This document shows positions 47,201-59,200 of a DNA stretch of 64,000 nucleotides, piece after piece. Position numbers and translations under genes: made by a program. Location: NCBI GenBank assembly GCA_036898135.1, contig CM072511.1, positions 159,713,152 to 159,777,151 of the forward strand, read 5' to 3'. This stretch comes from Oncomelania hupensis (taxonomy: Eukaryota; Mollusca; Gastropoda; Littorinimorpha; Pomatiopsidae). Under the pieces are notes generated by a model that worked only from the letters and a program-made list of their open reading frames with translations, did no database searches and was not told where the DNA came from. The stretch's first letter is position 1. Every line of letters begins with the position of its first letter.

Positions 47201-50200
47201 CGTCGCCATCATCGTCATGATTATTATGTAACAGGTGGGAGTGGTGAAGCAGACAGAAACGGCAGCCCTCAAAGCAGCCGGCGATAATCGTAACGCACCG
47301 TTCACCCGCAAACTCAACGCCCTCTACACCAAATCCACACTGATTGGAGAAGATATCCTTTCTGGCTTTGAGCATCTTGCTTGAATTGCAATAATAGGTG
47401 CAGATGTTAAGTTGAATTTTGGAAAGAATGTGCCTGCCGCAGGTTTTGTAGGGACTTGGATGCTCGGGGAATTGTCTGAGCATTCATTGAACTTAGTAGT
47501 ACTCAAACTGGTAACTCGATGAAAGACGACTTTATTTAAATTGCTGGCATGGTCGGGTGAATTATCCGAGTCAGGTACAACTGGCAAAGAAACAATAACA
47601 AACCGTAAGAAGTCTACACTAAAAGAACAAAATAATTACAAACTACATTGACGCTCCCAAACAGCAATAACAAACAATAAGAGGGTTGTAGCAATAATCA
47701 GGTAGACTAACACCCCAATGTTAATACTTTCACAATCAAGTTTCAGTTAGCGAAATGAGCAACACTCTTTCATTTAGAAACACAAGCAAAGTTCTGAGCC
47801 CCAACTAAAAACAAATAGGAGTTCAAACTAACAAAATTTTATAAGATATCAAAATGAAAACATCTTCCATAATTTCAGAATCATATTTCCATAAAGATTA
47901 TCAAAATATAATAAACAAAACAATGCAAAGTAGTTACCTATAGTTCGGCGTCCTAAATCACAAAATAATACAAATTCCCTAGTCAACATGGGCAGACAAA
48001 AAAAGGCAAGTCCTGGCAAGCCAAAGGACAAAACACAACTGTATTCAAAAGGCAAAGACAAACTCACAGTCTTGGTTTAAGATGAACAAATATCAAATTA
48101 TCAGCAAACAAATAATTGACAGAGCTCATGCAAAACAATTATTTGTGTCACATGGATGAGTTGTTCTCACTTCAAAATTCATATGAAACTGGCAAAACTA
48201 ACTAAAACAACATTTTGTCCTCCAAAGACAACTAAAGCAAAAAGGCATTACAAAGTAAAACAAGGACAAACAATAAAAAAAATTCAATTTATTGCGAGCA
48301 GCTAGCTCGCACAAGAATGAACATTGAAGCATAACACCCGTGTTTCCAGTTACTCACAGTTGTGCTTCAGTTATGCACAAAATATGAAAAGAGACGCAGA
48401 AAAGTTCGTATGTATGTGTCCTGCGAACGAAGACTTCAATAGCAGATGATTCAAGGTTGTGTCGTGAGTTGTCATCCTTTAAAATCGCATGCGCGCGCAT
48501 TGTATACTTCCTCTATGCAATTACATTGCTGCTCACCAATTTAAGGACTCTCCAAATTTGCGAAAGGACTCTAAAATTTGAATAAGTGAGAGTCCCATGG
48601 ATTGTTATTTATTTAGTGGGGAGGGAACACTGTAACAGCCACACCCACTATTGGGGATAACCATTCCAGGAAAGAGGGGGTATGGACCTACATCAACACT
48701 GAACCACCAGAGCAATCATACTGCTAAGATGGACACTGCAAAACGCCCAATTTTATTTTCCCCGTAACGGGATTCGAACTTGGGTCAACAGTGTGCCAGT
48801 CAAACACTACCACTGAGCTATGAATGTTGGAGCAGAGTGTATATGACTGATGTGTACTGCTTGAAATAGAACTATAGGTTCAGATGGTAATGTTATGTTT
48901 GTATTAAGTTCAACTATTCTGCTTGCTTGAAGGAGTGATGGTTTAGTATTAGAAGCGAAGCTATTGTTGGGTGAATTCAAGAGTTGAAGCATGCTGTTAG
49001 AAAGATTTTGTTGCCGGTTCTGGATTCATGGCTGTGATGGGAATAGGTGATCACTCAGAAGTTACATGTTTAAAATAAGCTAAGGTTCTGAGCGGTCAAC
49101 CTGTTCTCATATGTGATGTTGGCCCTCACACAGTTTTTATGCCTCTTCCGTGGTCTGCCTTGATGAGAGGCGCACAAGATAGGAATATGTATGACCACCA
49201 TATTATACAGCAGCAGGAAAGCGCAGAAGCACACAGATAGTATTTAAAGTGCAATTGGCTCAGTGGTGTACTCCGTGTACTCCAATGTCAGGCCATAACA
49301 TTGCAGCCTGTACAGGCAGTAGTTCAAACACCGTTAACGGCCTGGGGAAGAAAAAAAGAAGAAGAAGAAAAAAGAAACTCTGTGCTCTTACTCCCTTGGA
49401 TGAGAGTATAAACCGAGGTCTAGTCTGTGCACGCACGCATTCTATCACAATGGACTTTAAAGATCCTGATGCTTATGTCCTAGATGGATGAGTGCCGGCT
49501 ACACAAATACACTCAGCATGCACTGGGTCCCTTCTGCCCATCCTCGGTCGCCCTGGATTGCACTCAGCATCCGGGTGTCAGACTATGCGCCCAAAGGCTG
49601 CATGTGGATGCCTCGGGTGGCTTGAGTTAGAACCTGTATCGGCCAGCGCCTGCAGCGGCTCTTGAGCTGGTAAAGCGCTATATAAAAGTGATTCTAAAAA
49701 TTAAAAAGGTGATGACATTTGTTAAAATGGAATAAAACAGAAGACTGTTAGCCTTCCCAGGTCCGTTGAGCTAGAGCTAAAAATAACTTGCCAGACCTAC
49801 CACCAGCGCGCTCATCCACCCTCTTCATCCACTTTCTCTTTTGCTTTCTTCCCTACACACTGGCGCTTCAACTATACTAGCTGTAGGCCTAGGACAAACA
49901 GCGATAAGCCCAAAGCTGGCCTGCTCGCTGTGTAATCGGTTGGTGAACATCCCGAATTCCCGCGAAGCACCACAACATTTAGCAGAAGACAGCACAGAGG
50001 ATAATGCATGTCAGTAATATGAAACAAAACATGCCACAATTTACAATACAGATGAAAGGATAAATGAGGGAACAAAAAAAGACCGATCCTACTTACCGAG
50101 ACTGATTCCAGAGCTGACCTAGAGAGAGACTTGTAGCGTATTTCGCTTTGACCTCCAAGATAATTAGCCTGCAACAGCCCACAACAGCCCACTAGCCTTT

Positions 50201-53200
50201 AGCTGACATGGTAAAAATCCCAGTATAACGTTATACAGTGTAGCATTCGTGCATCCATTTTGTCTTGCATTGTCCAGATTAGCATTGGTATGGCGTATAT
50301 ATACACATTTGTTCCTCATTATTATAACACAAATAGTATGGACATACACCACCCAAAGAAATGGACCTCAAGGAGGGCTAACACAGCTTGGTTGGTTGTT
50401 TTTGTTTTTTTTAAATAAGAGTCCCCGTGGATATAAAATATAATTGTGAATCCTGTCAGGTGAGCTTTGATGTTGATGGTGGTTATCCTTTTGTAACAGC
50501 AAAGAGTACATTTATGGCGCACTCCCTTTGTAATTATTTGTGGATCCTATTAGTACTTTTGAACACTTACCATTTAGCTCTGAGGCCAGTAAGCTGTCTT
50601 GTTTGGGATTTTTTTACCATGATTGCATCACATCGTATTCCTTGACTTTAAATCACATGTGGACCCATTATCAGGCAGCGCTGAGGCTGATTGTGAAGGC
50701 TCTGGTGGTCCATCCTTTGTACGGCCTCATTCCTACCTCATGTGTGTCTACGATTTTCCTTCCAGCTCAGCCACCAAGAAACAGCAGATAGGCATTCTGG
50801 TAAATACATGTTTGATTTTCTTTGGCGTTCAGGTAATTATTATGTTTTTCAATATTCTTTGGCATTCTGATATTTTTTTCTTCTCTGTTTTAAATGTAAT
50901 TCCTCCAACACTCTTTTCTCAGGGGTAGCAAAGTGATTCAGTGGTAGAATGCAAGCCAGGAGAACCTAGTACTGGGCTTGCATCTTGATGGTGATGGGGA
51001 TTATTTATTTATGTATGTAATCCTTTGTGCATGGCGCTTTTCCAGCTCAAGAGGTACTCAAAGCTCTGGCCAGTACAGGACCTAACTCCAACTACACAAG
51101 GCGCCAACTTGATTCCTTTCTGCTTGTGTGGTAACAGCAGCACGCTAAAGAACCTGGTCGTTACCTCAACAAGGCAGGTTATGACAGGTTCAAATAACTA
51201 CACCTACACCCAAGTGGATCAGTTGTCATAGGCATTTCACCGTGCACTTGAGGGTGCAGGTTGGTGCCTTGGATGGCTTGAGTGAGATCCTAGTTTTGAC
51301 CAGTGCCCTGAGTAGCATCGTGAGCTTTTAGATGCGCTGTACAAGAACAGTTCTTTTTTTTTCTTCTTTGGGTTTTGTTTAGTATGCATGTGTTATTTTG
51401 TATCTTATTTCGAACAATTTAAAATAAATACATTAAACATTGTCTGCAGGCAGTGGACCCCGGCACTGGGGACATGGTGTATGACAGCTTCAGTGACGTG
51501 GAGGGTCGGCACCAGCTGGAAACGAGACTGATGCACCTGGAACCAGTGGAGGTTCTACTGTCCAGCAACCCTACTGACCACACTCGATCATTCTTGTATG
51601 GCATGGCTGCTCTCAGGTATACAAATGCATGTCTCTGTGGGTTGTTGTTGTTTTGTTGTTGTTTTTTTTTTTGGGGGGAGGAGGGGAAATATACATGCTT
51701 TGGTACATTGCCAGATAAAGAAATATATATTGTATGCTTAAATGTGATGGTATTAAAATAGCATTGTGTGCTTTACCACCAAGGATGGACTGCATTCATA
51801 GCATAGTCTACTTGTTCCAGGGATAGACTGCATTGGTAGCAATGATCTACTTGTTCCAATGATGGACTGCATTCATAGCATAGTCTTACTTGTTCTAAGA
51901 ATAGACGGCATTGGTAGCAATGATCTACTTGTTCCAATGATGAACTGCATTCATAGCATAGTCTACTTGTTCCAATGATGAACTGATTTCATAGCATAGT
52001 CTACTTGTTCCAAGAATAGACTGCATTGGTAGCAATGATCTACTTGTTCCAAGAATGGACGGCATTGGTAGCAATGATCTACTTGTTCCAATGATGAACT
52101 GCATTGGTAGCAATGATCTACTTGTTGCAATGATGAATTGCTTTGGTAGCAATGATCTACTTGTTCCAATGATGAACTGCATTGGTAGCAATGATCTACT
52201 TGTTCCAATGATGAACTGCATTGGTAGCAATGATCTACTTGTTCCAATGATGAACTGCATTGGTAGCAATGATCTACTTGTTCCAATGATGAACTGCATT
52301 GGTAGCAATGATCTACTTGTTCCAAGGACGGACGGCATTGGTAGCAATGATCTACTTGTTCCAAGGATGGATTGCATTCCTAGCAATGATCTACTTGTTC
52401 CAAGGCAGTAACTGTGTATTGTTGGACCTTTTCTTCTGCAGTTACATCCCTTAGACTGTTGCACAGTTGTCCGGTTTGGGGCAGGTTTTGTTTGACATAA
52501 TTGCGTAATGTGAAGCATTTTGGCTGTGACCATTGAGTTTATGTGATAGAAGGTTGGGGAAGGTGGAGAGAGGGGAGCACAGTCAAAGTTATCACAAATA
52601 AAAGAAATTTTTATTTTATTTAGTCGTTTATTTCTTTATTTATTATTTTCATATCTTTCTTAATTTATTTATTATTTTATGGTGCCTCTATAGTGCTTCT
52701 CCAGCTTAGGGCTGCTCAATGCACAGGCCTATACAGGATCCAACTCAAGCCGCCCGAGGCCAGAGCCCACTTGCTCCCTTCAGCACATCGTCTGATTCCC
52801 CAGGCAACCGAGCATAATACTGGACCACCGCAGGAAAATGGACCTGGTGCTTGCTTGCTGTATTTGTTGTTTTTATCATTAATTGTTACACACAAACACA
52901 TATATATATATATGGTAAACAAAACATACAAAATTTCATTAGATAATATGAACACGCACACACACACTTATACAGAGTTCAACACGAATTTACATTGTGG
53001 TGTCATCAAAGGTACGTTTGAACAGATGGGTCTTGAGACCAGAATGAAAGGCAGCAGATGTTTGGGAAGAATGGAGAGACATGGAAAGGAGTTCCAGACA
53101 GTGGGAGCAGAAAATGAAAATGAGCGTTCACCAAAAGATTTGTTCACTCGTGGAATGCAGAGATTTTGGGCAGAAGAAGATCAAAGGGTTCTAGAGGGTA

Positions 53201-56200
53201 TGTAGAGGTTTACCCATCGTTTTGAGATAAGAAGGGCCGGATGAAGAGAGAGCATTGAAGCAGAGGCAAACAATTTTGTACTCAATTCTTTGTTTGATGG
53301 GAAGCCAGTGTAGGGATTTCAGATGAGGAGTTATATGGGCAGAATTTGGAATGCGAAGAATGAGACGGGCGGCATTATTATAGTCCGGGCAACCACAGAA
53401 GAGAGAGTTACAATAGTCAAGTCGTGAGAGAATGAAAGCTGAGACAAGAGTTTGAGTGGATTTGGCAGACAGAAAGTGACGGATGCTGTTGATTCGACGG
53501 AGTTCAAAATTTAGGTTTCGGATTAGAGTTTTAATGTGAGCTTGGATAGTCAGGTGAGAGTCCAAAATCACGCCCAAGTTTTGACAGAATCAGAAAACTG
53601 GACAACAGAGTTACCAACAACAAAGGAAGATGGAAGCTGAGATGTTATGCGAGGAGATGAAATAATTATGGCTTCTGTCTTTTCGTCATTAAGTTTCAAT
53701 TTGTTGAACGTCATCCAGGACTTGACATCACAGATGCACTCTTGCATCGAATTTATTGTAATGCCAAGATACTGTGGGTCAGAGGGTTTATGAAGTTGTG
53801 TATCGTCCGCAAAGGAATGATGATTGACAGAGTGAGAATCGATGATGTCAGAAAGAGAGGATGTGTAGAGAACAAAGAGGACGGGACCCAACACGGATCC
53901 TTGTGGCACAACACAGAGGATCAGAGTAGGATCGAAGGGGTCATTGTCAACGTAAACAGTTTGTTGTCTGTCAGTGATGTATGACGTAAACCAGTCAAGA
54001 ACTGTGTTACGAATGCCAAAAGTGTGTTGCAGATGGCCAATGAGAATGGTGTGGTCTATGGTATATATATATATATATAATAGATATATAGTGTTGTTGT
54101 TACTGTTAATTAGTTCCTCTTTCATATATTAATTATATTTTTCAGTACGCGGAATGATGACAGAATGAGAATTGAACACATATTGGATGAAAAACTGGCT
54201 TATGCCCAAGCCTTTGAGGCCATGTCTAAATTCTTCTCTTCAGAGAAAGGCAAGTTGTTTTCCCCGTTGAATTTCTAATGTATTTGCTTCAGGACCTTTT
54301 GCCAAATAAGAGAAAAAACAAAATTTGAAGAATTTAGTGAAAGCCTGTTGTGTTGATGTCATCAACTTGCCATTCAGGCAAGGCCATTCTTGCTATCACC
54401 ATCATCATCATCACCACTAATAAATTTTGTCATCATTATCAGCATCATTATCATTGTCTTCATCATCATCATCATCACCCCTACCACCCCAACCATTAAT
54501 TTCATCATCAGCATCAGCAACATCGTCGTCATAATTGTTGTTATCTTTGTAGTCATCACTGTCAGTTTCAGCAACATCACCATCTTAACTAATTGCCGGC
54601 GATGCGCGTCACCGGATGCGCAGTTCGTTTTTATGGTTACCAGCGGATCACGTCTTAGGAAGATCGGTAGTGTCCGTTATAAGCAACCCAACTACTAAAG
54701 GGAGAGTACAATTGGGAGAAAGACTAATAATTCCTAATTGGTTTGTTTTCTCCCTTTAACTGTAAAACTGAGTATTTTGCTGTAAAACCAAGTATTTTTG
54801 ATGTGAGAGTAATTTTCATGGATATATGAGACGCATGTGTTTTACCACAATTCCAAAATGGCAGCCAATTCTAATATGACAATTTAATGTGTACTGATCT
54901 ACAATATCATTCATAAACATTTTGATACATATTCTGAATTTCTTTTTATCATTAGTGCAAAACTGATAAGTTTTGTGGTGAATGTACAATATATTCTAGA
55001 TATCAAAAACTTTTTGGATTTGGCATAAAGTGTGGATACTTGGGTGTTATTTTCTTTCAAACGGTGAATAAGTGTATTTTATATTTTTTATTTCTTGAAA
55101 GGATATGTTATTATCATTACAAAAATGTATAGTTTTTCTATATTATCTTTAGAAAAATGCTGTTAAATCGGGAGTTTTGAGGGAATAAACACGGCAAAAA
55201 CGTGCCGCCTTCAATGAGTTAATCATCAGCGTCTTCACTCTCATCGCTGTCATAATCATCACCAGTGGCAACATCTTTATTTTGCTGTATAAAGGATGAT
55301 TGCCAATTGAGTATATGACATGATGAATGAGTGTGTGACATGATGAATGAGTATATGACATGATGAATGAGTGTGTGACATGATGAATGAGTGTGTGACA
55401 TGATGAATGAGTATATGACATGATGAATGAGTATATGACATGAATAAGTGTGTGACATGATGAATGAGTATATGACATGAATGAGTGTGACATGATGAAT
55501 GGGTGTGACATGATGAATGACTGTGTGACATGATGAATGACTGTTTGACATGTTGAATGAGTGTGTGACATGATGAATGAGTGTGTGACATGATGAATGG
55601 CATGTTGGGCTCTGCAAACCAGGATGTATTTTATTGTCTCGCCTTTGCCACACCAAAATCGTTGTAAGGGTTTTACTTGGTGAGCAAATAGTCTTATGTC
55701 TTATAAGTATCCATTCTTATTGCAGATGATGTAAAAGAGAGAGATGATAATAGTAATAGCTAACGAAGATGATAATAGTAATAGCTAACGGTGGACGTAG
55801 ATTCTTGCTCCAATAGGGTAGAACTGACAAGGTAATCTCCAGCCTAAATGTTGCTCAGTGTTGGTCAACATGGTTGCAGTAGTGTCCCTTGATGCTTGTT
55901 AATCCCACAGCTAATCCCACAGCTGGTGACAGTAGGGCCCAACTGGAGACATGGATTACTGGTATCTCCCATCCAATTGTTTGTTGTTGTGCTGTGCAGA
56001 TGGTGAAAACCTGAAGCGTGTGCTGTCGTTGCCCAAACCGGTGCTGTGCTGCATGGCGGGCCTGGTCACCTATCTCACTGACTTCAATCTTCAGTCCGTC
56101 TTGAAGCTCACCAGGTAGGGCACATGCTTCGGACAACAATCAAACTCTGTGCTTGCTTTACAATGTACCTGCTCGTGGGTGAGTGGTTATGTGTGTGTCA

Positions 56201-59200
56201 GAGTTTTTCATATTAAAAGAAACTGTTGGCTGTGATATTTTGTTTTCGGGATGGGTGGTGGGATGGAGGGGGGGGGGGAGTAGTTTGTAATTATTCACAG
56301 CAACTCAGGGTCTGCGGTTTAGAATGGACATAAAAATAGACTGCCTGACCACCCCCATGCTCCTCAGTTCCCCTTTCTTTTTGGCTGCTACTTGCATTCC
56401 AGCAGCCTATGCCATGCTATCAGACCTCTTTCAACACCATCCCAGCACAGCGTGCAGAACGTGTAGCGTTAGAAAGTAGAGTCCAAGTTTTTTTAAAAAT
56501 TATAATAAATGTGCTAGAAGATTCATTCCGTCCAACTTTCTTTAGCAAACAGCAGCAACAACGGTATACAAGCTCTTTCCCAAAACACACTATGCTACAA
56601 GCAGACAGCGGGCTACTTACATATCTATAAAGACTCTATCAACAAACCAGAAATACGCGGAACGGTCCAGAATGACAAAATCAGCCAATCAAAATTAAAA
56701 CTTATGACCGGGGTTAGGCACTCTCTTACGTCACAGTACTTTCTATAACATTCGAACAAATAATCTCAACATTTTCACCGACGTAAAACAAATAGACACT
56801 ACTTGAGGTCCCACTAGCAGCTGCATAGATCAAAGAAAAGTAAAGGCCGTTAACACATGCCTCGTGCCTGAATACAATAGCCACTTGAAATCAAAGAGCA
56901 TCTCAGTCGTAACACACTGTATTACATGTTGAATGATATATATATTATTTGTCTTGTGTGTTACACTTTATTTTGAACAGCAGTTGAATGAACATTGAGG
57001 TTTAACGTCTACACCCACCATTGGCGATATGGCAGACGGAGATAACCATCCCAGGGAAAGAAGGGTAGGGACCTGAATCAGCACTGAACCACCAGAGCAA
57101 TCATACTGCTAAAATGGACAGTGAAAAATGGCCACTTTTTATATCGTCCACTGCGGAATTCGAACCTGGGTCATCATTGTGCCAGGCGCACCCTCAACCA
57201 CTTGGGCTACAGCGGTGGGATATACAGCAGTTGTTCTCCTTGACCACTTTAGCACTTTATTTGTTTTTATTCACTCTTTACGATAATTGGACTTATTTTG
57301 TGACAGCAACCTTCACGAGTTTTCCACCAAGACTAAACTGCTGCAGCTGCCTGCTGCCTGCCTGCGAAATCTGGAGGTTTTTCAAAACGGAACAGACGGC
57401 TCAGAGCGCGCCTCCCTCTTCTGGCTGCTCAACCACACAGTGACTCGCGCTGGGGCTCGCTTGCTCCGAGCATGGATGACGCAGCCGCTCAGAGATGTGG
57501 AGTGAGTGAGGACATTGTGTGTTGACCTGTTTTAGGTTGGGCTGCATGCAAACAGTCCATACGGGTGGTTGAAAAGTAGCTCCCTATGGAAAATCGCTTA
57601 TAATAGGAGTACTTCCTAAATAGCTGTCAACATGTATTTTGTACCGCTTTTCTTTTCAGGGGAAGCAACTCTCATTGACCTACTTTCGGTTTATGCTGTC
57701 AACATGTATTGTGTAACCGCATTTCAGGGGAAGCAACCTACTTTCGGTTTATTTAGGGATAATGCCTATTTGTGTAAGTAGTGCTACATTTGCATGGAAC
57801 AAAACCTACTGGGGTGCCTACAGCGGTAGAACTTAATGGCTGATCTTCGATTTCATCTCACGGTGGCGAGTGCACAGCCCATGATGGTCTATCACCTGGC
57901 ACTAACATTAGACATAAGACTGAGTGTCAGGCGACAGGTCATTGTGCGCCGCTATCGTCACTGTGAGGTGAAATGACAGATCAGCAGTGACATTCTACCA
58001 CCGGCCCACTGTTATTCTCTGACTGACTTTTATCTGGTGTTTGAAAAATTAGTATTGCGGCAGGAAGGTAATCCTTTTTTTTTTTTTCAAGGGAAAATTA
58101 GCCATCTACTTCCCGCTTTTACCGTAGCAATAACAGCTTGTGGTTGGACACTACAACAATGACGCGCTTACTGCTGTCTACAAGGTCAGTTTTGAACCTA
58201 ATCTAAAACAGATCAATCGAATTTCTTTAAATGGCTGATTTATAGACTCGCTCAACAGACCAGTTTCTACTAAACGGGCGACCTTGACTCTGTCTGAGTG
58301 TCAGAGAGCCATGAAGCATAGGCTGTGTGCTTGCCCTCAACAGCCTTGACCCTCACATTGGGGTATGCGTCGCTTTCAGGCGGATTGCTTTTATAAGCTT
58401 AGTAACATGTTTGGATTATGTCTTTGTATAATTTATTAGTGTCTCGTTTCCGTTTCACTTCTTTTCGTATGTGTTTTGATGTTAACCCTCTAACCCCCAC
58501 AGGAGCCTAAAGGTGCGGTCTGACGTGAAGTGAAACAGAAGCAAAGTGGTAAACAAAGCAAAGCATCTGCTTCTAGAAGCAAGTGCGTTTATAATGCTTT
58601 GCTGTGTGAACTGGTCACACGATGAGAAGTTTTGCATAAGCAGTCTGCGTGGAAGCAAAGCGCAATAAGTTGTAAATCAGTTACCTCCCTTTATGCGTTT
58701 GAGGCCTATGTCAGGGTTTGGTTTCTGTAATTTTGACTTCTAACATTCCATAATGCCTCGTGGTTTTGAATTAGATCGATGAGATTAAACGTATCGTCTT
58801 GTTTCAGATTTGCTAATAGCCCAGTAGCTTTTGATGCCGCCATGATCGCTGAAATGATAACAGCCTCGTTTTCGTACTTCGGTTCTTCTGATTGGCTGGC
58901 AATCAAATGCTTCAGCGAAACAACCCAAAATTTTAGAGCACGCTCAAACACTGAAAGCATCGGCTTTACTTCACTTCGGCGCTTTGCTGCTGTTATGCTT
59001 TAGGTCTAGTCACACGATAAACATCGTCAAAACTACGATTTTTCGTGTTTTACTGGCTGTTTTGCTTCTGTTTCACTTCCCATCAGACCGCACCTTAAGC
59101 CTTATCTGCTTCTATTTCCTAGGTCAAGGCAAGTAACTCTGTCAAAATACTACACCATGCACATACAAAAATTAATTAAAAATGCACCACCCAAAATTAT

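Larger units (their letters stand above)
47353..50656 (+). other. MSH3 intron 4: minor-spliceosome (U12-type) AT-AC intron
   Basis: The donor is ATATCCTTTC directly after GGAGAAG, matching the U12 consensus ATATCCTT. The acceptor is ..AAATCAC before ATGTGGACC. TCCTTGAC at 50639-50646 is a perfect U12 branch site, with its A 11 bases from the intron end. Joining at these points gives the expected GEDVDPL reading, whereas no GT donor keeps the frame. The intron is 3304 nt and holds two SINEs (48635 and 49254). Confidence 0.93.
54250..55999 (+). other. MSH3 intron 7: GC-AG intron
   Basis: Exon 7 ends GAGAAAG followed by GCAAGT, the strong context typical of GC donors. Exon 8 starts after GTGCTGTGCAG. 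The joined reading ..SSEKDGENLKR continues the MSH3 alignment in frame. The nearest GT would shift the frame. Confidence 0.85.

Noticed and set aside
47235..47386. MSH3 exon 4 reading on to the stop at about 47386
   Set aside because: Would truncate the protein after GED. The U12 donor at 47353 and the matching acceptor at 50657 restore the family reading.
51925..52533. A 13-residue-repeat protein on either strand
   Set aside because: The 39-bp minisatellite is a multiple of three and lacks stops by chance. It lies wholly inside MSH3 intron 6, and both strands are equally open.
55306..55605. CRISPR array
   Set aside because: Direct repeats without unique spacers, in animal intronic DNA. The other arrays in the window are likewise contiguous minisatellites.
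55149..55656. His/Ser-rich repeat proteins on the reverse strand
   Set aside because: Product of the 20-bp minisatellite, open in all three reverse frames, which real coding sequence would not be.
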